Source: Burhinus oedicnemus
Lineage: Eukaryota; Chordata; Aves; Charadriiformes; Burhinidae
Direction: 5' to 3'
DNA length: 64,000 bases
Assembly: GCA_008921705.1 (NCBI GenBank)
Contig: VFFE01007759.1
Location: forward strand, 18,224-82,223
Below the pieces are notes generated by a model that was not told the DNA's origin, did not search any database, and worked only from the letters and a program-made list of their open reading frames with translations. The stretch's first letter is position 1; every line of letters starts with the position of its first letter. The translations under genes and the position numbers were made by a program. Below, in pieces: positions 1-18,900 of the stretch.

Positions 1-458
1 GGGTGCTGGGGGAGCAGAAACACGGCGTCGGCCCCTGTGGGACTGGGGTGTGGAGGGAGGGAATGATCCCTGGGAGACCTGCCCGAAATGTCTGGGACCA
101 CGAGAGCAGCTCCCTGGTTATGGCTGCCCCCCACTCCCAGGATCTGGTCCACGGCAAGGTCAAGGTCACGTGTGTCCCCTGTAAAGGCTGGTGGAGTGAC
201 TTAAACACCAGAGCCGGTCCCTGCCGTACCGTGGGGCAGCAGTGGAGGGGGAGAGGGGCTGCTTTGGGTGCAAATCGCAGTGTCCCACCAGCAGGGATGA
301 GTCTTGCAGGCTTGGATGCCTTTCCAGCCCTCCTGGAGCCCACCTTGCAATGGGGGACAGCAGTGGTGGGGGCTGGGCAGCCCCCAGGGTGCCTCCCCTC
401 CGTGGGGCTGGGCACGCTGAGAGCCTCCAGCCCATCGCCTTCTCCTTCTCCTCTGTAG
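1..458 (+). other. PYGL: PYGL intron 2, 3' part
   Basis: GC-rich intron sequence ending in a pyrimidine tract and a TAG acceptor at 456-458. Nothing else is recognised in it. Confidence 0.7.
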
Positions 459-8969
<8,511 letters not shown>

Positions 8970-9180
8970 GGGCATGGAGCTGTCACCGGCCGGAGCTGGG
9001 GGACGTGAGCACGTGCGCTGTAAAATTGTCTCTGTTGTCTAGTCTCTGTTGCTGCCGCTGGCTTTCCTACGGATGGGGAAGAGGGGGGATTTTTATAACG
9101 CAAGTGTCATGTGGAAAGCGAAACCACATCGCCCTGTTGCTTGCATAGGTGCTAAAAATAAAAATGCCGTTGGAGTCCAA
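8970..9180 (+). other. PYGL: PYGL 3' UTR
   Basis: Short 3' UTR from the TAG stop to just past the poly(A) signal. The exact cleavage site is inferred. Confidence 0.7.
9157..9162 (+). terminator. PYGL: PYGL poly(A) signal AATAAA
   Basis: Canonical AATAAA 188 bp after the PYGL stop. It is the first canonical signal downstream. Confidence 0.8.
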
Positions 9181-9560
9181 GGGGCTATTTGCTGAAGCCT
9201 AAAATTAGGGACTGGGCTCGCTTGCACCAACGCAGAAAGAGGGTGCGGGGGGTGAGCTGCTGGGGGCTCAGTGCAGGACAAGGGTGGGAAGCACAGCTGG
9301 CCACAGCTGTCTCAGCCCTTGCAGGACTTGGGGTGCACCTCTCGCCCATCCCAAGGCATCAGTGCTGGGGGGTGCAGAGTTAAGGGCTATTTGCAATCAG
9401 GCCCGTGTACCCCCACCACTGCCCCATATGATGCTCCTGGCCACCACTTGCACGGTCCCGTCCCAGGAGCAGCACCCAGCTCACAGCAGTATCTCCACCA
9501 CCCCCACCCCGAGTAACCTGCAGCGTCCTCAGGACAGTGGGCGAATTAGGAAGTTTCTCA
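9181..9560. other. PYGL-ABHD12B convergent intergenic gap
   Basis: About 380 bp between the two 3' ends. No coding exon or repeat is seen. Confidence 0.6.
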
Positions 9561-9566
9561 GTAGTT

Positions 9567-9572
9567 TTTATT
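9567..9572 (-). terminator. ABHD12B: ABHD12B poly(A) signal
   Basis: AATAAA on the minus strand (TTTATT on plus), 87 bp downstream of the ABHD12B stop at 9659-9661. Confidence 0.75.
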
Positions 9573-9658
9573 AGGTACAGCAGTGAGTTCAGTGCAACGA
9601 GGGGTTCCTGGTGCGGGTTGGAGGGAGTGCTTGCGGTTGCTGCACACAGCAGCTGGCG

Positions 9659-9680
9659 TCACTTCGTGTTCAAGAAGTCT
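9659..9680 (-). CDS. ABHD12B: ABHD12B exon 13 (terminal, 22 bp coding)
   Basis: Acceptor ttgttgcag, then one base completing Lys354, then DFLNTK and TGA. It matches the conserved DFL ending of the family and keeps frame with exon 12. Confidence 0.85.
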
Positions 9681-12600
9681 CTGCAACAAGATGCAATAAA
9701 TCTTCCACTGTATAATAAATCTTACGCTGTGTCACTGACCATCCTGTGCTGCTCGAGAGCCTGATTTCTCATCCCTGGTCTGAGCTGGCCTTGGAGCAAA
9801 GCTGCCTCTCTGCACCCACGGCAAAGAGGAGCTGGGGACTGTCCCCAGGGCCACCTCCCCATGAAACCTCCACAGAGGACAGGCTCAGGGCAGCGAGGAG
9901 CAACTGGAGCTCAAAAATTGATGCCAGCATGTAGTGGAGCAGGGGAAGGGACTTGCACGGTTGCAGCAGGGGAGGATACACCCATGGAAGAAGAGGCCAA
10001 GGGTCATTCTGTGTGCCCCCCCGTTTCTGCAGAGCAGCACTTACTTGACCAGGGTGGGCAGCTCCGGGTTGAATGAGATGTAGTCGTGGCCCAGGCCCAG
10101 CTTTTCGGGAAAGGTAATGAACTTCACCTTGGATTTGTCCTTGTAGGTGCTGCGTGCGGTTTCGAAGAGCTGCCGTGGGGTGGGAGTGTGGTTAGCGGCA
10201 TGCGCAGGGGACCCCAAAACCCCTCCTGGGGCTGGCCACCCCCTCTCCAGTCACTTCAGCCCNNNNNNNNNNNNNNNNNNNNACTTCAGCCCCCCCCCCC
10301 CCCCCCAAAACCAGGCTCAAACGTCACCCATCCCTGGTAAAGCCCGCAGGGAGGTGATGGTGGTCCCCACCTTGCGACCCAGGTGCGGAGGCAGCACAGC
10401 ATCATCTTCTGCGTGCAGGATGAGGAGCGGGCAGGCCAGCACCTTCACGCTGCAGGCAGCAAGCACAGCGCCGAGGAGTCACCCCGGAGCCTATGGACCT
10501 GTGGGTACCTCCCTGGATGCTGCTAAAACCCCCGCAGCAACCCTGACCCCCCTCCTGCCCCAGGTGCTGCTTTTCAGATCCATACCAGCCCACGGGTGAT
10601 GCCCACGCTGCTCGCTGCAGCACCAAGCGCCCTAATAAACCCCCAAGGCAGGGTGCTCGGGCTTCAAAAGCACCCGTGAAGCAGGTGGCTTTTAGCAAAG
10701 GCACCCACAGACACGGAGGAGGAAGGACCCTGCCACCGCAGCGGGTGTCTGCTGCGATGCGGGTGGGACTCGAGCACGTAGCGCTCCAAAAAAAAAATAA
10801 AAGGATGTTGGCTTGTGGACTTTGCTCACTAGTAATATTGATATCTGAAGTTATGCAAATCAAAAGCTGCTCTTAAAGCATGAGTAAGCTGGGCAAACAC
10901 AAATACGAGTGCAGGAATTGCGTGGTGTGACATGTCCAACCCGCCCCTCCTCAGCCAGGTTGTCCCGGCATCGTGCCCGCAGCTCCGTGGGGATGGCTGC
11001 ACCCCTGCCCTCCATGTACTCACTTCTCGTCGCTGCGGAAGAACATGTTGCCCAGGGCTAGCGAGTCCAGGATGAGGTACCCGAAACCTGGGAACTGGCG
11101 GTAGATCTGCCAGGGAGAGAGTTGGGGGGTTGCTAAGCTGGGGTGGGGGGGAGCCCTGGGACACCAGGGCTGCCACTGCTGGGGGACCCCATAGGCAGAG
11201 CCTCCCCCACCCATCGCCACTGGGGGGAGCCCAGATGGGCAGAACCCCCGGGCTCACCTTGGTGATGGGGATGTGGGCGGCCGCCTCGCGGATGTTGGTG
11301 TAGGGTGACTCCAGGACGACAGCATCAACCTGGACCCCTGAAGGCAGAGCGGGGTGAGAGCAGGCATGGCTGCGGGGGGCTGTGTCCCCCGCCCCAGGCT
11401 GCTGCCACGGTCCCGTCCCAGGCAGCAGCCATGAGGCCAAGCTGCCCCTGTCCTGCTAAGGAGGATGGGGACGGCCACTCGTCCCTGCTGCGGGGACCAA
11501 GCCTGATGCTCGAGCAGAGAGTAACGGGGCTCCCCAGCTCCTCTGCAGTCCCCGAAATCTGTCCTGAGGTGTGCAGAGCCCTGGGGGGACACCGCACACG
11601 CTGGCCCTTACCTCGCTCCTCCTGCAGTTTCCTTGCCGCGTTCGTGGCAATCCTGTGAGAAGAGAGGTGACAGTGACAGCGAGCAGCCATGATGCCCTGG
11701 TGGGGTGCACAGCACCCTCAAACCCCCCCCCTTGCCTGCTGGGTTTTGCTTTGCAGGTGCCCCCACCAAGGAGCTGCTCCAACCCCTTAGTCCGTCCCCA
11801 GGTGGCACCGGTCTGGCAGCAGTGTCACAGCCTGGGGACCGGCTGTGGGCTTTGGCATCAGCCAGCACCCAGGGGGCATCTCCCACCCTCGTCACCCGGC
11901 CCCACACCTACCCCGTCCCCAAGGAGTGTCCCCAGAAGAGGACGCTGCTGTTCCCGCTCCGTGCTTTGGCCCAGTCGTAGAGTGCCAGGACGTCCGTGGT
12001 GAAGCCGCTCTCCGTGGGGTGTCCGCTGGAGTCCCCATAGCCTGCGGGGGACACGGCTCGATGTCATGACCTGGGGGGGGTGACGGCCCCAGGGGGGTCA
12101 CTCAGCGAGAGGCAGGAGGTGACTTTACCTCTGTAGTCGAGAGCCAGGATGTGGAAGTCAGCAGCCCCCATCGTCTGTCGGAGGAGCGGCACCACGTTAT
12201 GTCCTGTTGGGGGGGGGGAGCACCCCCAGGACCCCCCAGCATGACTGGGTTCGCTCTGCCCAGGGACCCCCTTGGGTCCCCAGAGCCAGCGTGAGCCTTA
12301 CCCCTGGCAGGTCCCGGTGCCCCCACAGGGAACCACTTACCTTCAAGAACTGGACGCGGTGGCTTGCAGCCCTGATGGGAAAAACGAGGTTAGAACTCTG
12401 GGAGGGACCCTCGAGGAACCCTCCCCGCCAGCACCGGTCCAGGTGAGGGACCAGGGTGACCTTTTCCCGGCAGGGGGAGAGCTGGATGCTCTGGGGTGGG
12501 TGGGTTTTCACGTTTCCCTTTAACTCAAAAGGGATTTTCATCCACCCGTGGGGTTGGAAACCGCCGCAGCAGCCCCGGCCCCCCAGCACCACTGGCTGCT

Positions 12601-15600
12601 GCACTGAGTTTGCTAGGTCTCACCCCGTGCAGAGACGCCGTGCGAGAGCCGTCACCGCACTCATCCTCCCCGGGGAGAGGCACGCGCGTTCTCACGGGTA
12701 CTCACCTGGTCCCCCCATTGCCGTGCAGGTAGATGATCACGGGGTGAGCATCGGCAAGTGCCTCCTCGTACCAGCGCTGGTCCTTGCCCTGTGCCTCAGC
12801 CCCTCTGCTGCCCGGCACCGTGTGCCTGGGGGGGCCAGAGAGGGGTTACCTGGGGGGGGCTTCACCCAGTTTAGCCAGGACGCTGGCATAGCAGCGTGGG
12901 TGTGCCTGCCCGGGATGCCGGGGCTGCCCCGCTCACCAGATGCCGACTGTGATGCCCGGCTCGGTGTCGAGGTACAGGCTGACGGTGTTGTTCAGCAGCA
13001 GCTCCGGCCGCCGAAGATCCACGAAGAAGGGGAAAGCCACTGATGGAAGAATGGCAGCCATCACGCGGGTAACCCAGGAACCTCAGACCCAGTTGGTTTT
13101 GCACATTTTCCAAAGCAACACGGGGGGAGGAGGTTTTTTGAAATAATTTGTCCGAAAGCCAAGGGCCGGGCTACGGCCGGCTCGGGGAGCGGGTAGGCGA
13201 GCACAGCGCTCTGCCACCTCCTCCCACCCCATTTCTAGCCCCGCTGATGCTGTGCGTGCCCAGATGTGTTGCAATTTCAGGCAGTAAACAGGGTCGGCGG
13301 CACCACATTATTACAGCTTGCAAAACACGAGGCGCCAACGGGAAAGGTCCCTCCGTGCCTCCTCTGCAAGCCCACGGCAAAGGGGGGGGGGGGTTGGATG
13401 GGTGCTGTCCTGGTGCCACCCAGGCGCTGTGTGGGTCCCCCCCCACATTTTGGGGACACCCCCCCCCCTCCAGCCCCCTGCCTGCTGAATCCCTTGCGGG
13501 GGATCCCTCTCCATTGGGACAGCCCTGAGGCACTCACGGAAGTTCAGGAAGACGAATTTGGTGAGCACAATGGGGAAGAGGCGGATGAGGAAGGGCACGG
13601 AGATGTAGATGAGGAGCAGGTCCAGGAGGAGGGTGCGTAGCCGAGGGCACCAGGCCAGCCAGCCCCTGCAAGACAGACACCCTGTTAGCACATCCCCTCC
13701 CATCCCAAGAGTTTTGAGGCACAGCGGAGCGGGGTCCCCGTTCCCAACCCCAGCTGTGATAGTTGGATACAACAGCTTTTCCCCTGCAAGGGCCTGAGGC
13801 TGCCATGTGTTCCCCCCCAGGACCGGGAATTGGTTCCCCACGCTGGGATCGTGTTTGGCTTTTGGGGATGGAGCTGAGGTGCTGGAGCAGCCCCACCGTG
13901 ACACAGCATCATCAGAGGCCACAATCCGGTCCCCTGCAGCCTCCCACGGGATGCAGGTAGGCAGGAAGGGCAGGGCACATGCCAGATCCGGGAGCTGCAA
14001 GCCAAACCGGCAATAAAGAGCAACTGATACTCTGCAGCAACACCCCCAAGCTGTGGCTGGTGAGACATGGTCACAGCAGTGTCCCCCAGCCCAGCACCAA
14101 GAGCCTCTGCAATTCCCCAGGGACAAGGAGGAAAGCTGGGAAAGGGGTTTGGAGAACCTGCAGTGCCGTGGGAGAAACCAGTGCCCAGAGCAATGTCCCT
14201 CAGTGCCACCAGCACAAGGTGGGGAGCGTGACCACCCTTGACAGTGTCCTGTCCTGAAGGGCTGGGGGACGCATCCAGCCACCTCGGGCCATGCCCTCTG
14301 CAGCGATCTGCCCCAGCCTCCAAGAGGAAAGGGAAAGCCAAGAGCTGCACATTGCCCGGCATCGACATCCCTCATGGGCTGACACAGCTGGGAGATGGGG
14401 AAACCAGTCCAGGCGCCGGGGGATTTAGGGCAGAGGTTTCTGACAGGCGTCCAAGCACAGCTCGCTCCGTGCCAGCACATGCCCAGGGTCACCGTCACTA
14501 ATGCAGAAGCGGATTTAGTCCATCGCCCGCCCTGGGGAGTGCTGCAAGATGCCGAGAAAGGGTTGCAAAGTGAGTGCCAGGGCAAGGTGGCATGGTCCCC
14601 CAGGCACAGGTACCCTTCCCAGGAGGGTGCAGGGTGGCGTGAGCCGTGCTGGAGCCACAGGGAGCTTGTTGAACCCCCATCGCCCCCCGAGACCTTGGAC
14701 TGAGCAGTCCCGCTGTACGCCGGCAGCAACGGGCCAGCAATGCCCTCGCAGTCGCTGCAGTTAATTATTAGGTGCTGCTCTTGGTCTACACCTAATAGTC
14801 AAGTGCAGGGGCGAGCGCTCACACCCGTTCTTGCACAATACTTGCCGCAGGTGAGAACTGACAGGTCTGGACCGGGCGGGGGGACGTGCCCACCAAGGGG
14901 CATCTCTGACAGCTGGTAGAGCAACAGGCCACCGCATGGCACCATGGGGACAGTAAGGTGACATGGGGACACAACCATGGCATGGAATCATGGGGGGAGG
15001 GAGGGAGGGATGGCCACGGTATGGGATTATGGCCATGGCAGGGTGACATGGGGACATGGCCATGGTACAGGATCACGGTCGTGGCAGGGTGACATGGGGA
15101 CACAGCCGTGGTACAGGATCACGGCTGTGGCAGGGTGGCACTGCCATGGCCGGGGGGACACACATAGGGTAATGGCCCCAGCAAGGTGACAAGGCCACGG
15201 TGTGGGGACACAGGAGCACAGCCACAGCACGGGATGACGGCCTCGGCAGGGTAGCACAGCCACGGCAGCACAGCCACGGCACGGGGACAGACCCACGGCA
15301 CAGGGGACAGCGGTGGCACACGGGCACAGGAGACGCGGCAGGGGACACAGCCGAGGGACGGAGCACGGCCGCGGCAGGGAACAGGCGGAGAAACACCCCA
15401 CGGGGACGAGCACACGGTCCCAGGGAGCGCGGCGCGGCGCTGCCCGGCCCCGAGTGGCAGCCGGGCGCCCGGCAGCGCCCCTAGGCCGGCCCGGCAGCCC
15501 AGGCTGCCCGCCCCGCGGCGGGTACTCACCGCTCCCGCCGGGTCGTGCTGGACCTGCCATCCGTCCGGCCGCTGTCGCCGTCCTCGTCGCCGTCGCCGCC

Positions 15601-15624
15601 GCCACGCTCGCCGCGACGTCGCAT
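9659..15624 (-). CDS. ABHD12B: ABHD12B, alpha/beta-hydrolase domain protein 12B (complete, 360 aa)
   Basis: Predicted membrane-anchored serine hydrolase. Its paralogue ABHD12 hydrolyses lysophosphatidylserine; the substrate of ABHD12B itself is unsettled. Thirteen minus-strand exons, in gene order: 15624-15530, 13665-13538, 13039-12937, 12825-12706, 12371-12341, 12174-12129, 12041-11912, 11652-11612, 11337-11258, 11106-11024, 10449-10371, 10169-10045, 9680-9659. They total 1083 bp in one open frame, or 360 aa (human ABHD12B is about 362). Visible features: basic and acidic N-terminus, one hydrophobic segment at about residues 44-66, HGNGG at 143-147 (oxyanion region), GHSLG with nucleophile Ser214, HAEDD with Asp301/302, and LGHDY with His340. 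The 12B paralogue is favoured by RAASHR, TNAARK and VDAVVLE and by the neighbours PYGL and NIN. Confidence 0.94.
10045..10169 (-). CDS. ABHD12B: ABHD12B exon 12
   Basis: 125 bp, residues 313-354. Contains the catalytic His340 in LGLGHDYI, then FNPELPTLV. Acceptor acggcag, donor gtaagt; the donor itself holds an in-frame TAA. Confidence 0.93.
10263..10282. other. Assembly gap (20 N) in ABHD12B intron 11
   Basis: Twenty N, flanked on both sides by acttcagccc and followed by a long C-run. This fits a homopolymer break with a nominal gap size. Confidence 0.98.
10371..10449 (-). CDS. ABHD12B: ABHD12B exon 11
   Basis: 79 bp, residues 286-312. Encodes [20 protein letters not shown] and HLGRK, with the catalytic-acid candidates Asp301/302. 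Acceptor cctgcag, donor gtgggg. Confidence 0.95.
10450..11023 (-). other. ABHD12B: ABHD12B intron 10
   Basis: 574 bp; an A-rich patch near 10790-10803 is the only notable feature. Confidence 0.7.
11024..11106 (-). CDS. ABHD12B: ABHD12B exon 10
   Basis: 83 bp, residues 259-285. Encodes [20 protein letters not shown] and FFRSDE, the IYR.FPGF motif of ABHD12/12B. Donor gtgagt. Confidence 0.94.
11258..11337 (-). CDS. ABHD12B: ABHD12B exon 9
   Basis: 80 bp, residues 232-258. Encodes [20 protein letters not shown]. Acceptor ccttcag, donor gtgagc. Confidence 0.95.
11612..11652 (-). CDS. ABHD12B: ABHD12B exon 8
   Basis: 41 bp, residues 218-231. Encodes [13 protein letters not shown]. Acceptor ctcacag, donor gtaagg. 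Confidence 0.93.
11912..12041 (-). CDS. ABHD12B: ABHD12B exon 7, nucleophile exon
   Basis: 130 bp, residues 175-217. Encodes [18 protein letters not shown] and WAKARSG, then FWGHSLGT with Ser214 in the GXSXG elbow. Acceptor ccccgcag, donor gtaggt. Confidence 0.96.
12129..12174 (-). CDS. ABHD12B: ABHD12B exon 6
   Basis: 46 bp, residues 160-174. Encodes [15 protein letters not shown]. The acceptor is ctccgacag at 12176-12175. An alternative AG 29 bp upstream was rejected because it breaks the frame, while this one aligns residue for residue with the family. Confidence 0.88.
12341..12371 (-). CDS. ABHD12B: ABHD12B exon 5 (31-bp micro-exon)
   Basis: Encodes [11 protein letters not shown], residues 149-159. 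Acceptor cccatcag, donor gtaagtgg. The AASHR string is typical of ABHD12B. Confidence 0.9.
12706..12825 (-). CDS. ABHD12B: ABHD12B exon 4
   Basis: 120 bp, residues 109-148. Encodes [19 protein letters not shown] and then [13 protein letters not shown], the oxyanion-hole segment. Donor gtgagt. Confidence 0.95.
12937..13039 (-). CDS. ABHD12B: ABHD12B exon 3
   Basis: 103 bp, residues 75-108. Encodes [20 protein letters not shown] and EPGITVGI. Acceptor ccatcag, donor gtgagc. Confidence 0.94.
13538..13665 (-). CDS. ABHD12B: ABHD12B exon 2, membrane anchor
   Basis: 128 bp, residues 32-74. Encodes the hydrophobic run [19 protein letters not shown], a single transmembrane or membrane-embedded helix as in ABHD12. 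Acceptor cttgcag, donor gtgagt. Confidence 0.94.
13666..15529 (-). other. ABHD12B: ABHD12B intron 1 (1.86 kb)
   Basis: Intron with a degenerate 46-bp minisatellite in its first 600 bp and GC-rich DNA continuing from the promoter. No other exon is recognised. Confidence 0.7.
14935..15345. repeat. 46-bp degenerate minisatellite
   Basis: Tandem units of the type gtacaggatcacgg..gtggcagggtgacatgggga. Clear unit starts at 15019, 15065 and 15111 are exactly 46 bp apart. The flanks decay into looser catggggaca / cacggca repeats. Lies in ABHD12B intron 1. Confidence 0.75.
15530..15624 (-). CDS. ABHD12B: ABHD12B exon 1 (start codon)
   Basis: 95 bp from ATG (15624-15622) to a gtgagt donor. Encodes [20 protein letters not shown] and on to RRE. 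Exon 2 must be entered with two bases in hand, and only this frame satisfies that. The other in-frame-looking ATG at 15560 (MAGPARPGG) is out of phase. Confidence 0.8.
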
Positions 15625-15670
15625 CGCTCCCGCCGACTGCCCGCGCCGCCGCCGCCGCGCCCGCCCGCGC

Positions 15671-15756
15671 CACCCCAGGCCACGCCCCCGCCACCCCAGG
15701 CCACGCCCCCGTCACACCCAGGCCCCGCCCCCGTCACGCCCAGGCCCCGCCCACGC
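15671..15756 (-). promoter_or_regulatory. Four tandem 21-22 bp GC-box units
   Basis: Unit starts at 15671, 15692, 15713 and 15735. Each carries CCACGCCCCC or CCCCGCCC, an SP/KLF-type GC or CACCC box, 47-132 bp upstream of the ABHD12B ATG. Confidence 0.65.
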
Positions 15757-15910
15757 CCAGCTGTTCCCAGCCACCCTCCTGTCAGAAGGCCACGCCCCCT
15801 CGGGCAAAGCCACGCCCTCTCCCCGCCCCTTTGAGCCTCGGGGGCGGGGCCGGCGTGCCCTCCCCGGGGTCCCGGGGCACCCCCAGGGCCGCAGCCCCCT
15901 GTCCCCCGAG

Positions 15911-18900
15911 GGTCGGGCCAGGGAGACCACGGGGCCAGCAGCACAGTGGCACACCGGGAAAATTCAGACTTGCCATGGCAAGGGGCGTACAGGGAAAGCT
16001 TCCAGGTTAAACGAAAAAACCCCAATTTTTTTAAAAAAAAAGGTTTAAAACCAAAGCCGGTGTCTCTTGGCTTCAGCTGGAAGGGTGGAAACCTGCTGCT
16101 GGTTCCTCTCTCAGCTGTGACTCCCGCCTACAGCTCTGCCAGGCTGAGCCAGCCGGAACTTGACAGGCTGAAACTTCCCAGCAGGAAAGAAATATCCCCC
16201 TTTTATCGACATTCCCCATGAAACTCGGAGGATGCGCTGCCTGGACACCGGCACGCACGGCTGGGCCATCGCCTGCGTCGCCATGCCTGCCAATGGGGCC
16301 TGCAAGCGAGACGGCTTCGTTAAATACATGACGGGAGAGCTGGGAGCAAAGCCTTTTCCGTAAAGGAGCAGCAGCCCACGCTGGTATTCCGAGCTGCTCT
16401 TATTTCACCTGCCCTCCAAAGCAAGACCTGGGCTGTTTTTCCGGAGCTCACAGCCCACACCAGGCTGCTCCTGCGATTTTAGCCGAGCTCCAGGGCAAGG
16501 TGGGACGCGATGGTGGGACACGCTGCCGAGACGAGGCAGGAGCTGGGCGCGTGGCCCTGCAGCCCTCCAGCACCCACGGTGGGTGTCTGGTGCGGGGGGG
16601 TTTGGCAGGGTGCTCACGTGCGGCAACGTGAATCCGTGTGGTTTATGCGGACGCGGTCTGCTCCAAACTCCGAATGCAAATCCAAAGACAAACAGGTCTG
16701 GTCAAACCGGGGCCACCGGCGCCGTGGGCAGGCGGGTGCGCGTTGCCTGTCAGCAGATGATGCAATAAGGTGGCACAAGCCACCCACAAGCTGTTGTCCC
16801 CGTGCCACAGGGGCAGGAGGGCAGCAGAAGCGACCAGCAGGTCTGGCTGGAAGCTTTTTCCTTCCACCCCCAATTTTTCCCTGTTCCTGGTGGGTGCTGG
16901 GGCTGCAGCTGGGGCCCACGGCAGTGCATCGCCATGAAGACGATGGGAGAGATCGCTCGCAGGCTTCGCTGCCGGCAGGGATGGGCAGGATGCGGCCAGT
17001 GCTGCCTGCGGGGACTTTATTCGGCAGCGAGAACCGGAGAGGATCGGCACAAAGTTACGGCAGAGGCTTTGGCAACGAGGCGTGCGCACCGGGCTGGAGC
17101 AGCCGTGCAAATATGGTGCTGGCACGGCAAACGTGAGGTTCTCTTGGGTTAGGGGACAAATCCTGCAGTGGCCGGAGACAAGCACAGCCGCCCGCTGCAG
17201 CCAGAGGGGTGTCCAGGATCAGGCCCAAGTAGTGGTGGCGGAAAAGCCACTTGTACAGCGGGGGCTGGACGTGCGATGGCAGCAACGAGCCGTAGCCGAG
17301 GAGGCCCGACACCGCTGCAAGCTTAGCACGGCTCGCCATTTTTTTATGCAAAAAAAAAAAAAAATCAAAGTTTGGGCTTATTTCCTTCCAAACTTCTCCC
17401 CGCGTTGGCTGGGAGACGGGGAGGTTTCCAGCTGATTTTTCCCTACAGCGTCTTTTCCTAAATGTCGCCTTTGTTTATTTTTTGCTGATGGTTTCATAGC
17501 TTTTTTTGCTTATTTTTTTCTTGCTGTTTTATGGCCCTGCTTTCCCCTGGCCTGGCAGGAGGCCGGGGTGAAGGGTGTCTCTCCCGGCACGATGCAGCGG
17601 GAAGGGACCCCTGGGAGGCAGGAACGGCTCTCGGCTCCCCGGGAAGGAGCCGGACCTTCCCTCGCCCCAGCAGAACAAAGCGCCCCATTGTGCGGGAGAA
17701 ATGGGAAGGAAAGCGTGACGGGGCAGCGAGAGCCATGCCAGGAGGGTGTTTCTGCAGGCACTGGGTGCCCACGGCCTCGCAGAGGGGTCACCCACCTCCT
17801 GCGCAGGCGCCCACGGCCACTGACCCCCCTTTTCGGGTGGCTCCATGCCAGCCCCCCAGCCCAGCTGTGGGAGGCAGCTCATGTCCAGCAGTCCTGGATT
17901 TTCCCATGTGCCCCTTTTTTTTGTTTTTGTGGCGCGTATCACACGTGACGGCGTGGGCGAGCGAAGGTTTCCTTCCGCCGAGCTCGCTCGCAAGGCGCTC
18001 GTCGCAAATGCCATCCTCAAATCCAGCTGCTTGCTGGAAGGGGGCTCCGAAAATAGGCTGGCGGGCTCCCCGTCTGGCGGGGCTCCGGGGCTCCTAGAAA
18101 CGTGCTTTCCTCCTGTGGGAAAAAGGGGGAAAAATTAAAATCAGGATGCCTTTGCTAACAGCCAGTCCTAAAACTGAGCCAGGGATTTGCATGGCAGTGA
18201 TACAGCCTGGCGCTGCCAGGGTCTGCGCATCCCCGTGGGGCTGGCTGGGGACACGGGGACACCGAGCGTGCTGCCAGTCCCCGTCGCCCATCCAGCTGCA
18301 CGCACGCAAACACGCGCCCAGTCGCTTTGTTGGGTGACAGCGGAGATTTTTCGGGGCTGTCGCTTGGATTAGCGAGGCACCGGCGCTGTTGCGGCGAGGA
18401 GGAGGGTGAGGGGGGATAAAGGTCCTGGCACTCGCCGGGCTCGCAACAAAACAAAGCGCCAGATGGTTTCAACTTCGGCATAATACGCGGTGAAAAAGTG
18501 TTTGAACCGGGGCTGAAAAAGCGAAGGCGGAAAGAGAGAGAGAAAGAAAAGAAAGAAAAAAAAAAAACCTCGGCAAGTGTCAGAGCAGAAGAAAGCATCG
18601 GAGAAAAATGGCAAATGTTAAAAACCAAAACAAAAAGCCCTCCCCGGCACAAAGCCATGGCCGTAACATCTGTCCAGCAGAGCCTCTCGCCAAGGCCCCC
18701 TTCTCTTTAAAGTCACCTTTCCTCGCCTCCCTCGTTGCGGGGACACAGCCCTGTCCCTGCACGGGGCTTTGCCCAGCGCTGGGGGACCCGCTGGGCTCTG
18801 CCCACGTCCCACGTCCCCAGCGCTGGCAGCCGGCAGTGACATACCGAGCGGGCGCAGTCGGGCAGCAGAGCTTCCCCAGCTGCCGCAGCGGGATAAATAT

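Larger units (their letters stand above)
15350..15910. promoter_or_regulatory. ABHD12B: CpG-rich ABHD12B promoter region
   Basis: Dense CpG and GC-box sequence covering exon 1 and the upstream side. The transcription start is not determined. Confidence 0.7.

Noticed and set aside
12129..12203. Longer ABHD12B exon 6 using the AG at 12205-12204
   Set aside because: It would shift the reading frame of the conserved ALDYRG segment; the inner AG gives an ungapped alignment with the family.
13311..14729. 472-codon minus-strand open frame
   Set aside because: Only its 128-bp core (13538-13665) is an exon, ABHD12B exon 2. The rest is intron with chance openness in GC-rich DNA.
15027..16025. 332-codon minus-strand frame and its internal ATG at 15560
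   Set aside because: The frame is one base off what exon 2 requires; it is a product of CpG-rich sequence.
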